Origin: Shewanella sp. SG41-4
GTDB taxonomy: Bacteria; Pseudomonadota; Gammaproteobacteria; Enterobacterales; Shewanellaceae
Reading direction: 5' to 3'
Length of the DNA: 43,271 nt
NCBI RefSeq assembly: GCF_014164505.1
Contig: NZ_JACJFI010000006.1
Coordinates: forward strand, 1-43,271
Positions 16,306 to 24,494 of this stretch are shown in pieces. How positions within the stretch are numbered: the first letter of the stretch is position 1; every line of letters starts with the position of its first letter. The translations under genes were made by a program, and so were the position numbers. The notes below the pieces were generated by a model. The model was given only the letters and a program-made list of their open reading frames with translations. It made no database searches and was not told the origin of the DNA.

Positions 16306-18567
16306 ATGTCTAAACACAAAGCAGTGAGTTCTACAAACTCGTTATTAATTTCTTCGCAGGCGACTCATTGGTCGCAACAGCACATTCTTTCGCTGCTAAG
16401 CCAATTGATTATTTTATTAATTGCAGTGTTTATTATCACTAGTATGGTGGTCAATTTAGGCGAGCGTCGTCTACAAGAAGATTGGGCAGACCAACGCTAT
16501 AGTGAGTTACAAACAGTAGCCTCTTTAGCGTCAGACAAAGTGTCATTTTTGCAGTTTAGAACCCAAATTATCGCCAAAGGTGAGTTACTGCGACAATACC
16601 TGCAAAATCCATCAGAACAGCTGCAATTAAAAACCATCGAAAACTGGGACTCCTTGACTGACAATATTCCAGAACTGCTTGGGCTGGCATTGTTTAACCC
16701 TCAAGGACAACTCCAATTTGCCACTACTGGTAGTTTCAATAACATGCAGCTACCCGCTGCGTTATTAGGCTCGGGCAGAAATATGGGCGGCAACGACATT
16801 TACACTTCACCGATGGCATTTACGCCTATTGATGGAATATTAGAGCCCTATTTTTATCAGTTATCATGGATAGAAAATCCAGACCAAAGTATTAAAGGCT
16901 ATTTGGTCACTTACAATTCGATTGTTAAATTACTTGAAACAATAAAACCGGCTTTTTTTAATCAAAACTCACCATTACTCATGCTTGATACTCAAGGCTT
17001 CCTCTATGCTGGAGCCAACCAACCTGCACCACTAGACAATATGCCAGACGCACTTGGCGCAAGTTTAAAGCAATCTTACCCAGAATTGTGGCGTGTGATG
17101 GCCATGAATAACTTTGGCCAATTTCACAGCCATGATGCCACTTTCGTGTATTTAAAAGTCGAGCTAACCAGTCAATATGAGACCAAAAGAGAATATTTTT
17201 TATTGTCTTATATTCGTCATGACGACATTGCCACTCGATATGCACAATGGCGAACTGTGATTATTATCGCTGGCTGCTTAATCGCACTGTTAGCCAGTTT
17301 ATTGATTATATTAAGACATCGATTTGTACTTGAGCGACGCGCAAAGCAAAATAGCGTTCAATTGAGCAACGGTTTATTTAACAGTGAATTAAGCTGCTTA
17401 ATCGTTAATGATAGTGGCCGAATTCAGAGTATTAATGCCAAAGCAGCTGCCGAACTATCTTTGCCCGTTGACGCACTCAAAGACCGCAGTTTGCAACGAG
17501 TACTGCATCTTGATGATGATCGCTTCAACCAAATTAAAGAAGCGTTAATTCATCATAAGCAATGGCATGGTGAGATCAGTTTAGAAACGCTTAATAGTAG
17601 TATGTTACAAACACATATTCGTAGTAATAAGTGTCCGAACAGTAATGAACATTATTGGTTAGTGACATTTGAAGACATTACCGCATTATTTGAGAGCCAG
17701 CGCCAAGCTTATCTCTATCAATTGATGAGCAGCGGAGCGGTTGCTACTGCATTAACAGATGCCAATGGATTTATAATAAAATGTAATAACCAATTTGATA
17801 ACCTGATGTCTTTACATGGAGACACCCATATTTCGATCACCGAATTACTCGGCGATGAGTTGAAAAATCAATGGCAAAATATTACTGCACAAATTAGCTT
17901 ACAGGGAGAATGGACTGCGCAAATTATGCCATTTAGCCACAGTCGTTATGAGCATTGTTTAAAAACAACACTAGCAGGTCAGTTGACATTTGAAGGTGAT
18001 ATTGAATACCTTATCTGCACATTTGAGGAGACAACTCCGGCTGTGTCGGCCCAAAGCAGCAGTAACATCATTGGTCATAGAAGTGCCATAGTATTACGTT
18101 TAAATGAACTTGAGAATTACTTCTTCAAGCTTAGCGAGCCCACGAAAGAACATTCAAGTTTACTGGTAATGGACATTAGCCCTGAAGGCATTTTCAGCAA
18201 TATGGGTAATATGAGCCAGCTTGAAAAACGCCAAAAAGACATTGAACTACAATTATTGATTGAGTTACCGCTTAATTATCAAATTGCGCAATGGCAGCTC
18301 GGAAAGCTTGTTATCCTGCTGACCGAAACAAATGCAAACTCAGCCCATCAATATGCGATTAATATGCTTCAACGTCTTGAAGAAAAGAATTTAGGTGAAG
18401 GAATTAACATTGGTATCGCAAGCTACTTACAGCCACAAAGTCTGGATACATACCTTGCTAACGCAGAAATAGCCTTAAAAAGAGCTAAACAATCTGTTGA
18501 CCAAAATATTTGCCAAGCCTTTACTCGTCCGACAAATAAGCAAAGTAACAAGCAAAGTAACAATTAA
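16306..18567 (+). CDS. Membrane sensor with PAS-like regions and a degenerate GGDEF domain
   Basis: A 753-residue signalling protein. TM1 is at about 28-50, then a periplasmic sensor region of about 265 residues (Cache-like layout), then TM2 at about 317-336. Two PAS-like segments follow (about 355-460 and 470-585). A C-terminal GGDEF-fold region runs from about 605 to 735. The diguanylate cyclase signature is lost: the expected LGGDEF reads LGKLVI near 665-670. The usual ALYRAK near the end survives as AEIALKRAK, so this is an inactive relic or a regulatory domain. A 12-nt tandem duplication (AAGCAAAGTAAC) near 18538-18561 makes the C-terminal NKQSNKQSN. Partner and signal are unknown. Confidence 0.75.
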   Translation: MSKHKAVSSTNSLLISSQATHWSQQHILSLLSQLIILLIAVFIITSMVVNLGERRLQEDWADQRYSELQTVASLASDKVSFLQFRTQIIAKGELLRQYLQNPSEQLQLKTIENWDSLTDNIPELLGLALFNPQGQLQFATTGSFNNMQLPAALLGSGRNMGGNDIYTSPMAFTPIDGILEPYFYQLSWIENPDQSIKGYLVTYNSIVKLLETIKPAFFNQNSPLLMLDTQGFLYAGANQPAPLDNMPDALGASLKQSYPELWRVMAMNNFGQFHSHDATFVYLKVELTSQYETKREYFLLSYIRHDDIATRYAQWRTVIIIAGCLIALLASLLIILRHRFVLERRAKQNSVQLSNGLFNSELSCLIVNDSGRIQSINAKAAAELSLPVDALKDRSLQRVLHLDDDRFNQIKEALIHHKQWHGEISLETLNSSMLQTHIRSNKCPNSNEHYWLVTFEDITALFESQRQAYLYQLMSSGAVATALTDANGFIIKCNNQFDNLMSLHGDTHISITELLGDELKNQWQNITAQISLQGEWTAQIMPFSHSRYEHCLKTTLAGQLTFEGDIEYLICTFEETTPAVSAQSSSNIIGHRSAIVLRLNELENYFFKLSEPTKEHSSLLVMDISPEGIFSNMGNMSQLEKRQKDIELQLLIELPLNYQIAQWQLGKLVILLTETNANSAHQYAINMLQRLEEKNLGEGINIGIASYLQPQSLDTYLANAEIALKRAKQSVDQNICQAFTRPTNKQSNKQSNN

Positions 18568-18603
18568 ATTAGCAATAACCTCTAACATTGATAGATTAAA
18601 TAA

Positions 18604-18630
18604 CCTGACGCAATCTTGTTGAACGTCAGG
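18604..18630. repeat. Inverted repeat between convergent genes
   Basis: CCTGACG / CGTCAGG with a 13-nt spacer, lying between the sensor gene and the convergent gene ending at 18735. It has no T tract on either side, so it is at best a weak or Rho-linked 3' end. Confidence 0.5.
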
Positions 18631-18734
18631 TGATACTCAATTGGGACTGTTGTTTAATCAATGGATAACACCCATTATTTAGGCGACTCGATGAACATCA
18701 ACATACTGGAATTGGGTCCAATCTAGCGTTAAGT

Positions 18735-20183
18735 TTACGGCTTGGGATGACTCACCACTTCAGGAAGGATCTCTTCGGACTCAAGCCTAAAAGGCTGAAC
18801 ATTATCAGGCAGTTTACTTTCAGTAATTTCAACAATGCTTGAACGATTCATGGTCACTTTAAAGCGAGCATATTCAGGTTGCTGCTTTCCGTCACGCAAA
18901 ACCGCTACCAAATTGACTTGATAACGACGTTCTACAGATTCATTGCTAATATTACCTTCGGTTTCTGAGTATATTTTAGCTTTCCCACGTTCTAAATGGC
19001 GGGCAAAAGGCACTAAACTGAAATTCACTTGTTCTTGAATTTGCGAATAGTCGGCTTCAAAAGGCTTATTTGTCACCTTAGTGGCAATACGATAATGCAG
19101 TACTGCCGAGTCTACTTTGTTCTGGCTGTGGCGTTGCCTCATGATATCGGAAACCGTTTTGGGAATATCTTGGCTGCGCATGAATTCGAGCCAAACTAAC
19201 TGCTTGGCCACCACGGTTTGAGTGGTGGTATCGCGTAAAATCCGGCTCCATCTTGGACGACCTCGTTGGATAAGCCGCCACATCGCATTACGAAAATCCT
19301 CTTTAAATATTTCCCTGAAACCATAAATAACCGCTAATGTCAGTAATAAGGTCAAGGTTAAGCCATTAAAGAAACCTTGGGCTTTTATAATCAACGCCGA
19401 TACCACCAACATCACTAGCCCTGTGGCGACTCCAGTAACAAATTTCTTAAGCCCTACCCCAAGCGGTTTTAATTCTTCTTTTAATACTACGCCTTGTTGA
19501 ATAAGTCGACGTAATAGCAACATTTTATTAGAAATACGGTTGGCGTCTAGCTGGGTTTGCATTGAGTTATATTTACATACTTGTTCGCGGTAGTGATTCT
19601 CGTTACGACATAAATTGAGTACTTTTTCTTTAACATCACTATAATCTGCACTTCTAGGACTACGTGCTAATGTCTTTAATAATTGCTGCTCACAAAACCA
19701 GGACAAGTAATTATCGGCATGCTCAAAATAAGATTTCCACTTAGGATCATTCGGTTCATTGCGTCGAAACTTTTTCAATAGTTGGGCAACCACATCACAA
19801 AGCTCATCTAAAGCAGGATAAAACTCATTTAGGTCAAGTTTCTGGTGTAACTCTTTAACATCAGTTTCAATGGCAACAGCAAATTGGTAAGCGAATAAAT
19901 TGAGGTATAAGCGAAACTCTTCTAAAGTTCGTTTATTTAAACTGACGAAGCGGGACTGAACTAATGGTAAATGCAGACCTTTAGAATAATAAGAACGACG
20001 ACCAAGAATACTACTGTGATAATAATCCTCTTCGTCTAAAGTATGCGAACCAATACCCATTTCTGTTGGCAAATAAAAATACAGATCAAATACCCGCTGA
20101 TCACCAGGGCCCATTTGATGGCTGAACTTTATTGATAACGCTTCTTCTTGTTTTACTTTAACTTTTGCCACTATAGATTTCAC
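18735..20183 (-). CDS. Conserved-looking two-TM protein of unknown function
   Basis: I do not recognise this 482-residue protein. It has a charged cytoplasmic N-terminal region of about 245 residues with long helices and several Cys (129, 164, 192, 203). Two adjacent membrane spans follow (about 248-267 and 272-289), so both ends are on the same side. Basic, Arg-rich helices (MWRLIQRGRPRWSRIL) come next, and then a beta-rich C-terminal region of about 150 residues. The GTG at 20181-20183 has AAAAGG rather close upstream; a GTG four codons on is an alternative. It lies 77 bp after the ToxS-like gene and may belong to its transcript. Confidence 0.7.
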   Translation of the reverse strand: MKSIVAKVKVKQEEALSIKFSHQMGPGDQRVFDLYFYLPTEMGIGSHTLDEEDYYHSSILGRRSYYSKGLHLPLVQSRFVSLNKRTLEEFRLYLNLFAYQFAVAIETDVKELHQKLDLNEFYPALDELCDVVAQLLKKFRRNEPNDPKWKSYFEHADNYLSWFCEQQLLKTLARSPRSADYSDVKEKVLNLCRNENHYREQVCKYNSMQTQLDANRISNKMLLLRRLIQQGVVLKEELKPLGVGLKKFVTGVATGLVMLVVSALIIKAQGFFNGLTLTLLLTLAVIYGFREIFKEDFRNAMWRLIQRGRPRWSRILRDTTTQTVVAKQLVWLEFMRSQDIPKTVSDIMRQRHSQNKVDSAVLHYRIATKVTNKPFEADYSQIQEQVNFSLVPFARHLERGKAKIYSETEGNISNESVERRYQVNLVAVLRDGKQQPEYARFKVTMNRSSIVEITESKLPDNVQPFRLESEEILPEVVSHPKP

Positions 20184-20260
20184 ACACCTTTTAAAATTGA
20201 CACTGAACTACTATACCGCAAAGGGAATATTAAGCTAAAAGTTAATTTATTCAATCAAAA

Positions 20261-20854
20261 TTAGTTGGAAGTATTTGCCGATAGTAACTGACAGGACCAG
20301 ATGTTATTGCTTGGAAGAAGTTTTAACGTTGCTCTAGTCATTGTACGATCTAAGTCAATCACCTGAACCTGCTGAGATACGCTAGAGCCTTCCATAAAGT
20401 GAGGGGACGTAATACCATATTCATTGCGTAAATATGGTTGTAGACGACTGTTTTGTTGCCAATGGGTAGGTTGTAGCGTTAATTCGAGGTGATAAGTAAA
20501 TGAGCCCATATCAACATGTTTGACCTTACCTAATAGTTGAGCAATTTCGGTGGCATCTGCATCTGTTGGGGAATCAAGTTTATAAGTCAGTTGAGCTTGA
20601 TTGTGCTCAATGTCTAACATTAACCATAAATTGCTTTTATCAACGGTTAACGACGATTCTCCTTGTTGACTAAAATAGCCATCGGCATGGCAATTGAAAT
20701 ACCAAATATTATGGGTATTTGCAATTCGATTAAGCACACTAGTAGCAATGAATATAATGAACAGGAAACTTAATACAAAAAAAAGTTTTCCGCGCTTTGA
20801 CTGTAGTAATCGGCGGGTTTTAATATGCATTAATCGGTTCATTATTCTAGCCAC
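20261..20854 (-). CDS. Single-pass membrane partner of the ToxR-like regulator (ToxS-like layout)
   Basis: A 197-residue protein with a basic N terminus, one membrane span at about 24-45 and a periplasmic domain of about 150 residues. The periplasmic domain has one Cys near each end (WYFNCHAD and NIWSCQLL), suggesting a disulfide. It starts with GTG in the overlap GTGGCTAG, sharing 8 nt with the end of the upstream regulator. A strong AAGGTG ribosome site lies 7 nt before it, so translation is coupled. Gene order, topology and overlap copy ToxR-ToxS and TcpP-TcpH pairs, but I cannot claim sequence similarity to ToxS. Inferred role: stabilising or gating the regulator. Confidence 0.7.
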   Translation of the reverse strand: MARIMNRLMHIKTRRLLQSKRGKLFFVLSFLFIIFIATSVLNRIANTHNIWYFNCHADGYFSQQGESSLTVDKSNLWLMLDIEHNQAQLTYKLDSPTDADATEIAQLLGKVKHVDMGSFTYHLELTLQPTHWQQNSRLQPYLRNEYGITSPHFMEGSSVSQQVQVIDLDRTMTRATLKLLPSNNIWSCQLLSANTSN

Positions 20855-21593
20855 AAATGTGCACCTTTTGCAGCCATTGCTGAGTGATAAATGGCGTATT
20901 CATATTATCGATACTGACTTTGATGCTATTAACTAGTGGGGGCGCTTCACTGGAATCAGTTAATGTGAAACTCATATAATCTTGATTTACCGACAAAGCA
21001 ACCTGAATGGAATTCCAACGAATATTATGACAAAGACGTAATTGCGATGATAAGCAGTCCGCATGTAATATGGCATCTTGCTGATTATTATTGCCGAACA
21101 CAAACAACTCAACAATACGTCCGTCTGGGGTTAACACTTGCCGCAATACATCGGCTTGAGCAAACTCAGGAGGATTAAGCTTAGAGTAAACAAATAATAA
21201 TACACATAGTAGAATGACAATAATAAACAGATACTGACCTAAAGATAAGAGCCGTTCAGGTAGTTCCAATATTTTGGTACGCTTAGTGGCTGCAGTTGTA
21301 TATAAAATGACGCCTTGCTCAGGTACATATTCAATGAGATTGGTATGGCGCTGACACATGTAATTGATAATTTTGCCGATAATATCGAGTAATTCGGCAT
21401 GAGATAATTGATGAGGACATTCGCCTGAAATAGCCACCGTTTCAAGCATAGATAGCGGAACAACTTGGCCACGATGCTGTACTAGCTGGCTCAAAACCCA
21501 ATACTCGTGATCATTTAAATGCCACTGGGTTGCAGCGGTCTGATCGACCAACAAACGTCGTGTATTGTCGAACCAACAACATCCTATTTGCAT
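20847..21593 (-). CDS. Transmembrane winged-helix transcriptional regulator (ToxR/CadC type)
   Basis: The N-terminal ~100 residues form an OmpR-type winged helix-turn-helix: WHLNDHEYWVLSQLVQHRGQ, then SHAELLDIIGKIINYMCQ as the recognition-helix area, then IEYVPEQGVILYT as the wing. A single membrane span follows (about 120-138), then a periplasmic domain of about 108 residues with cysteines 180, 188 and 247. There is no receiver domain. This is the ToxR/CadC/TcpP architecture, in which a periplasmic signal controls a membrane-held DNA-binding domain. The ATG at 21591-21593 is used; a GTG one codon earlier is possible. Two dyads upstream (21631-21647, 21690-21711) may be operators. Target genes are unknown; the DUF481 porin-like gene is the nearest upstream neighbour. 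Confidence 0.8.
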   Translation of the reverse strand: MQIGCCWFDNTRRLLVDQTAATQWHLNDHEYWVLSQLVQHRGQVVPLSMLETVAISGECPHQLSHAELLDIIGKIINYMCQRHTNLIEYVPEQGVILYTTAATKRTKILELPERLLSLGQYLFIIVILLCVLLFVYSKLNPPEFAQADVLRQVLTPDGRIVELFVFGNNNQQDAILHADCLSSQLRLCHNIRWNSIQVALSVNQDYMSFTLTDSSEAPPLVNSIKVSIDNMNTPFITQQWLQKVHICG

Positions 21594-21630
21594 CACACTA
21601 TCTCAGTGTATCGACTGATTTGAAAAGTAT

Positions 21631-21647
21631 ACTCTCAAAGTGAGAGT
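21631..21647. promoter_or_regulatory. Dyad near the ToxR-like gene start
   Basis: ACTCTCA-AAG-TGAGAGT is a perfect 7-bp dyad 37-54 bp upstream of the ATG at 21593. The position suits a promoter-proximal operator. Confidence 0.5.
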
Positions 21648-21689
21648 TGAATGGGTGCTAAGTCAGCTATCCTGTGGATAATATTGCTA

Positions 21690-21711
21690 ATTCGTGAACT
21701 AGTTCGCGAAT
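21690..21711. promoter_or_regulatory. 22-bp near-perfect palindrome upstream of the ToxR-like gene
   Basis: The half-sites ATTCGTGAACT and AGTTCGCGAAT are complementary except for one base pair. There is no T tract, so a protein-binding site is more likely than a terminator. Confidence 0.5.
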
Positions 21712-22039
21712 ATGGTGATTATTTGCGCAAGGTATAATTGCATGATGACGAATGTAGAAATCGCTAATTTATATCATTATTAATCCCTCCCGATTTAAGA
21801 TGATAATGGTTAATGCCATCTTAAATACTGGGCTAATAATAGGGCTCGTCATTGAGCTGGTAACAACAGAAATCGAAAGGGGTAATAGTAAGATGATTGA
21901 AAATAGCGATTGGATATACATTTATAAGCGAGTTAATGGTGCGATGCCAAAACTGATGAATGAGCATGCTACGAATTGAAAGTGCCTCATCAGTAAGTAT
22001 CTCTTGGCATACAGACAAATATTGCTGGTAACTATCTAT

Positions 22040-22064
22040 AAAAAAAGCTGGCAAAGCCAGCTTT
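22040..22064 (-). terminator. Terminator of the DUF481 gene
   Basis: On the minus strand, AAAGCTGGC / GCCAGCTTT with loop TTT is followed by TTTT; it lies 37 bp after the stop codon. Confidence 0.88.
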
Positions 22065-22101
22065 CTGTTACTTACACTCAAGTTAACTAAAGGTTATTAA
22101 C

Positions 22102-22842
22102 TTAAAATGCGTAAAGTAATGTCATGTTTGTTTCAGTGTCAGTACTTTCTTTGTTATCAAGCGGTTCACTGTTATAACGAACAATCACGGCAAATTTCAT
22201 CGCTAAAGCACCCACAATATTTGCAGTTAATGAGGTTTCAGAGCGCGCATCTAATTTACTACCCCAATCGGCAACAAATTTCTGCTGGAACTTAGAGGAA
22301 TCGCTGATTTTGGTTTGAAAATCAATCACCGCGTGAGCAACAACGCTGTCGTCGCTATCATAACCTTCTGCCAGTGCTGATTCTTCATCGAGTTGTTGAT
22401 AAATATAACCAGGACCCGCCTCTGCTTTTAAAGACATTCTGTCGGTATCAATAAAACGGTGACCATAACCAGCTGAAGTCGTAGAAGTGAAATCGTAACC
22501 CGTGAATGGATCAACTTCATAGTTAGTGTTAGCAAACAAATAGCTCACATCATTAATTTGATAGTCGCCTTGCACACCAAGGAAATAGCGCTTTGCAGTC
22601 ACTTCTTCTGTGTCTTCTTTGTATAATCCTTCAAACACATACTCGTTTTCCCAGTCACCTAATTCTTGTTTCAACGCTAGACGCGCTTTAAACGAAGAAG
22701 TATCGGTATTACCTGTGGTTAAAGTCGCACCTAATTCTGCTTCACCAGCAAGAGTGGCATCGCCTTCAACAAACTCACTTCCAGCATGTGCTGCAAATGG
22801 CATGGTTAGTGTAATAGCTGCAGTAAGTAGCAGTTTTTTCAT
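22102..22842 (-). CDS. DUF481 outer-membrane beta-barrel protein
   Basis: A 246-residue protein with a signal peptide (MKKLLLTAAITLTMPFAAHA, cleaved after AHA). The rest consists of alternating beta-strand sequence ending in LLYAF, the terminal aromatic residue expected of BAM-inserted barrels. Strand features such as GEAELGATLTTGNTDTSSFK, YDFTSTTSAGYGHRF and GPGYIYQ match the DUF481 (YdiY-like, salt-induced outer-membrane protein) family. AAAGGA lies 9 nt before the ATG. It is a single-gene unit with its own terminator. The function in the outer membrane is not established; regulation by the adjacent ToxR-like protein is an inference from position only. Confidence 0.87.
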   Translation of the reverse strand: MKKLLLTAAITLTMPFAAHAGSEFVEGDATLAGEAELGATLTTGNTDTSSFKARLALKQELGDWENEYVFEGLYKEDTEEVTAKRYFLGVQGDYQINDVSYLFANTNYEVDPFTGYDFTSTTSAGYGHRFIDTDRMSLKAEAGPGYIYQQLDEESALAEGYDSDDSVVAHAVIDFQTKISDSSKFQQKFVADWGSKLDARSETSLTANIVGALAMKFAVIVRYNSEPLDNKESTDTETNMTLLYAF

Positions 22843-22958
22843 GTCATTTCGTCCTTTATTTACAATTTACAAAATCTAATGGAGGGGCATGCGCTTAAAA
22901 TTCCCACGCATACTAACACTTTGATCGCAGAATTGAAAAATAGTCATACTCTTAAGCG

Positions 22959-24299
22959 CTAAGCAACAAGGCTCTTAGCTTGCCAACGGCCACTGCGCCA
23001 ACGCCACAACATTGCCAACCCTCTAACCCATTCATCAAGCGCTAAGGCAGCCCAAATGCCCAATAAACCATACTCTAAGTGGATCCCGAGATAATAAGCA
23101 CCTGGTACTGCAATACACCACATGGAAAACAAACCCATAAAAAACGGAAACTTGGCATCGCCGCTAGCTCTTAGCGCATTAATGACCACTAAGTTAAATG
23201 TTCTACCGGGCTCCATGACCAACGTGAGGACAAATAATTGCCCTACAAGGACAATAATGTCCTGTTCATCAGTAAACAGACCAACAAGATTTGGTCCCCA
23301 TATGGCAACGAATAAAGCCACAATACTGGTCACAATCAAACCTAACTTTAATGCGCGATACATTTGATGCTCTGCGGCTTTTAATTGCTTAGCACCCACC
23401 ATATGACCAATAATAATTTCATTACCAATACCTATCGATAGACCGAACAATAAGATAAACATACAAATTTGAAAATATAATGACTGCGCCGCTAAGGCTT
23501 TATCACCCATTAAACCAACAAATGAAGTGACTACCATAAATTGCAGCATCCACGAGACGTTTTCGCCCGCTGCAGGTAAACCAATATGGAATACCTTTTT
23601 AAGCATCGCTTTATCGGGACGTAAAATACTTGGAATATGTAATGGTATTTTGGTATACCGTACAAACAACACCATCATAATGCTCACACCCACTAGTCGC
23701 CCGACAACAGTACTAATCGCAACCCCCGCTACACCCATTTGTGGCAAACCAAACCAACCATAGAGTAATAATAAGTTGCCGATAAAGGTGATCACATTCA
23801 TCGATAATGTTACCCACATGGCTTGCTGGGTAAAACCATGAGCACGCATTCCCGCCGCTAAGCACATGGCCATTGCTTCAGGAATTAAACATAAACCGAC
23901 AATTTGTAAATACAATTTACCATCGGCCATAAGCTCGGCTGGTAAGTTCATTAAATTCAACATCATGGTTGAGCCGGTTAAAATACCTACCGCTGCGACC
24001 AAGCCAACTAAGAAATTGAATCCGATAGATGAATACACCACGGCACTGGCTGCAGTTTTATTATTGGCGCCTAAATACTGGGTAATGACAACACTAGCGC
24101 CAATACTAACGAAACTAAATAACGTAATCGCTAGCTCAAACACCATGTTACCTACAGACAACGCCGCCACTCCCTGATACGACACATGGCTTATCATAAA
24201 GGTATTAATTGCGGCGGTTAAAAAGTGCAGAGCAAAATCGACGAATAATGGCCAAGTTAATGAAAATAATGATAAAGGTGCATTTGGCTTAACAAGCAT
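22959..24299 (-). CDS. MATE family efflux transporter
   Basis: A 446-residue inner-membrane protein with about 12 hydrophobic spans in two similar halves, the layout of MATE (NorM-type) Na+- or H+-coupled multidrug antiporters. Family features include LTWPLFVDFALHFLTAAINT at the start, GASVVITQYLGANNK after the second span, and the second-half equivalent GIGNEIIIGHMVGAKQ. The substrate cannot be predicted. It is flanked by the fba terminator upstream and the DUF481 gene downstream, and appears to be its own unit; no clear Shine-Dalgarno precedes the ATG. Confidence 0.88.
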   Translation of the reverse strand: MLVKPNAPLSLFSLTWPLFVDFALHFLTAAINTFMISHVSYQGVAALSVGNMVFELAITLFSFVSIGASVVITQYLGANNKTAASAVVYSSIGFNFLVGLVAAVGILTGSTMMLNLMNLPAELMADGKLYLQIVGLCLIPEAMAMCLAAGMRAHGFTQQAMWVTLSMNVITFIGNLLLLYGWFGLPQMGVAGVAISTVVGRLVGVSIMMVLFVRYTKIPLHIPSILRPDKAMLKKVFHIGLPAAGENVSWMLQFMVVTSFVGLMGDKALAAQSLYFQICMFILLFGLSIGIGNEIIIGHMVGAKQLKAAEHQMYRALKLGLIVTSIVALFVAIWGPNLVGLFTDEQDIIVLVGQLFVLTLVMEPGRTFNLVVINALRASGDAKFPFFMGLFSMWCIAVPGAYYLGIHLEYGLLGIWAALALDEWVRGLAMLWRWRSGRWQAKSLVA

Positions 24300-24436
24300 A
24301 GAATGAGTTCAACTATTGAGAATGGCTAACAGAATAAGGTTATATCAGTAAATAATGACGTTTTAGCGTCAATTTTTAAGGCGAGGATGATGCTAGATAG
24401 CGTTTAAAAAAACAACGTTTATCGTAATTTATTTAC

Positions 24437-24472
24437 AAAAAAAATCAGCTCATTCAAAAAATGAGCTGATTT
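24437..24472 (-). terminator. Terminator of the epd-pgk-fba operon
   Basis: A perfect 13-bp stem, AAATCAGCTCATT / AATGAGCTGATTT with loop of 5, is followed on the minus strand by TTTTTG. It lies just after the fba stop. Confidence 0.92.
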
Positions 24473-24494
24473 GCTGTTTTACGCTAAAACTGGT

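Larger units (their letters stand above)
21597..22039. other. Regulatory region upstream of the ToxR-like gene
   Basis: About 440 bp with no supportable gene. It holds two inverted repeats (separate entries) and AT-rich promoter-like DNA. An 82-codon minus-strand frame at 21833-22081 overlaps the DUF481 terminator and is not accepted. Confidence 0.6.

Noticed and set aside
21833..22081. 82-codon minus-strand frame between the ToxR-like and DUF481 genes
   Set aside because: Its first codons coincide with the DUF481 terminator hairpin, it lacks a ribosome site, and the sequence has no recognisable protein features.
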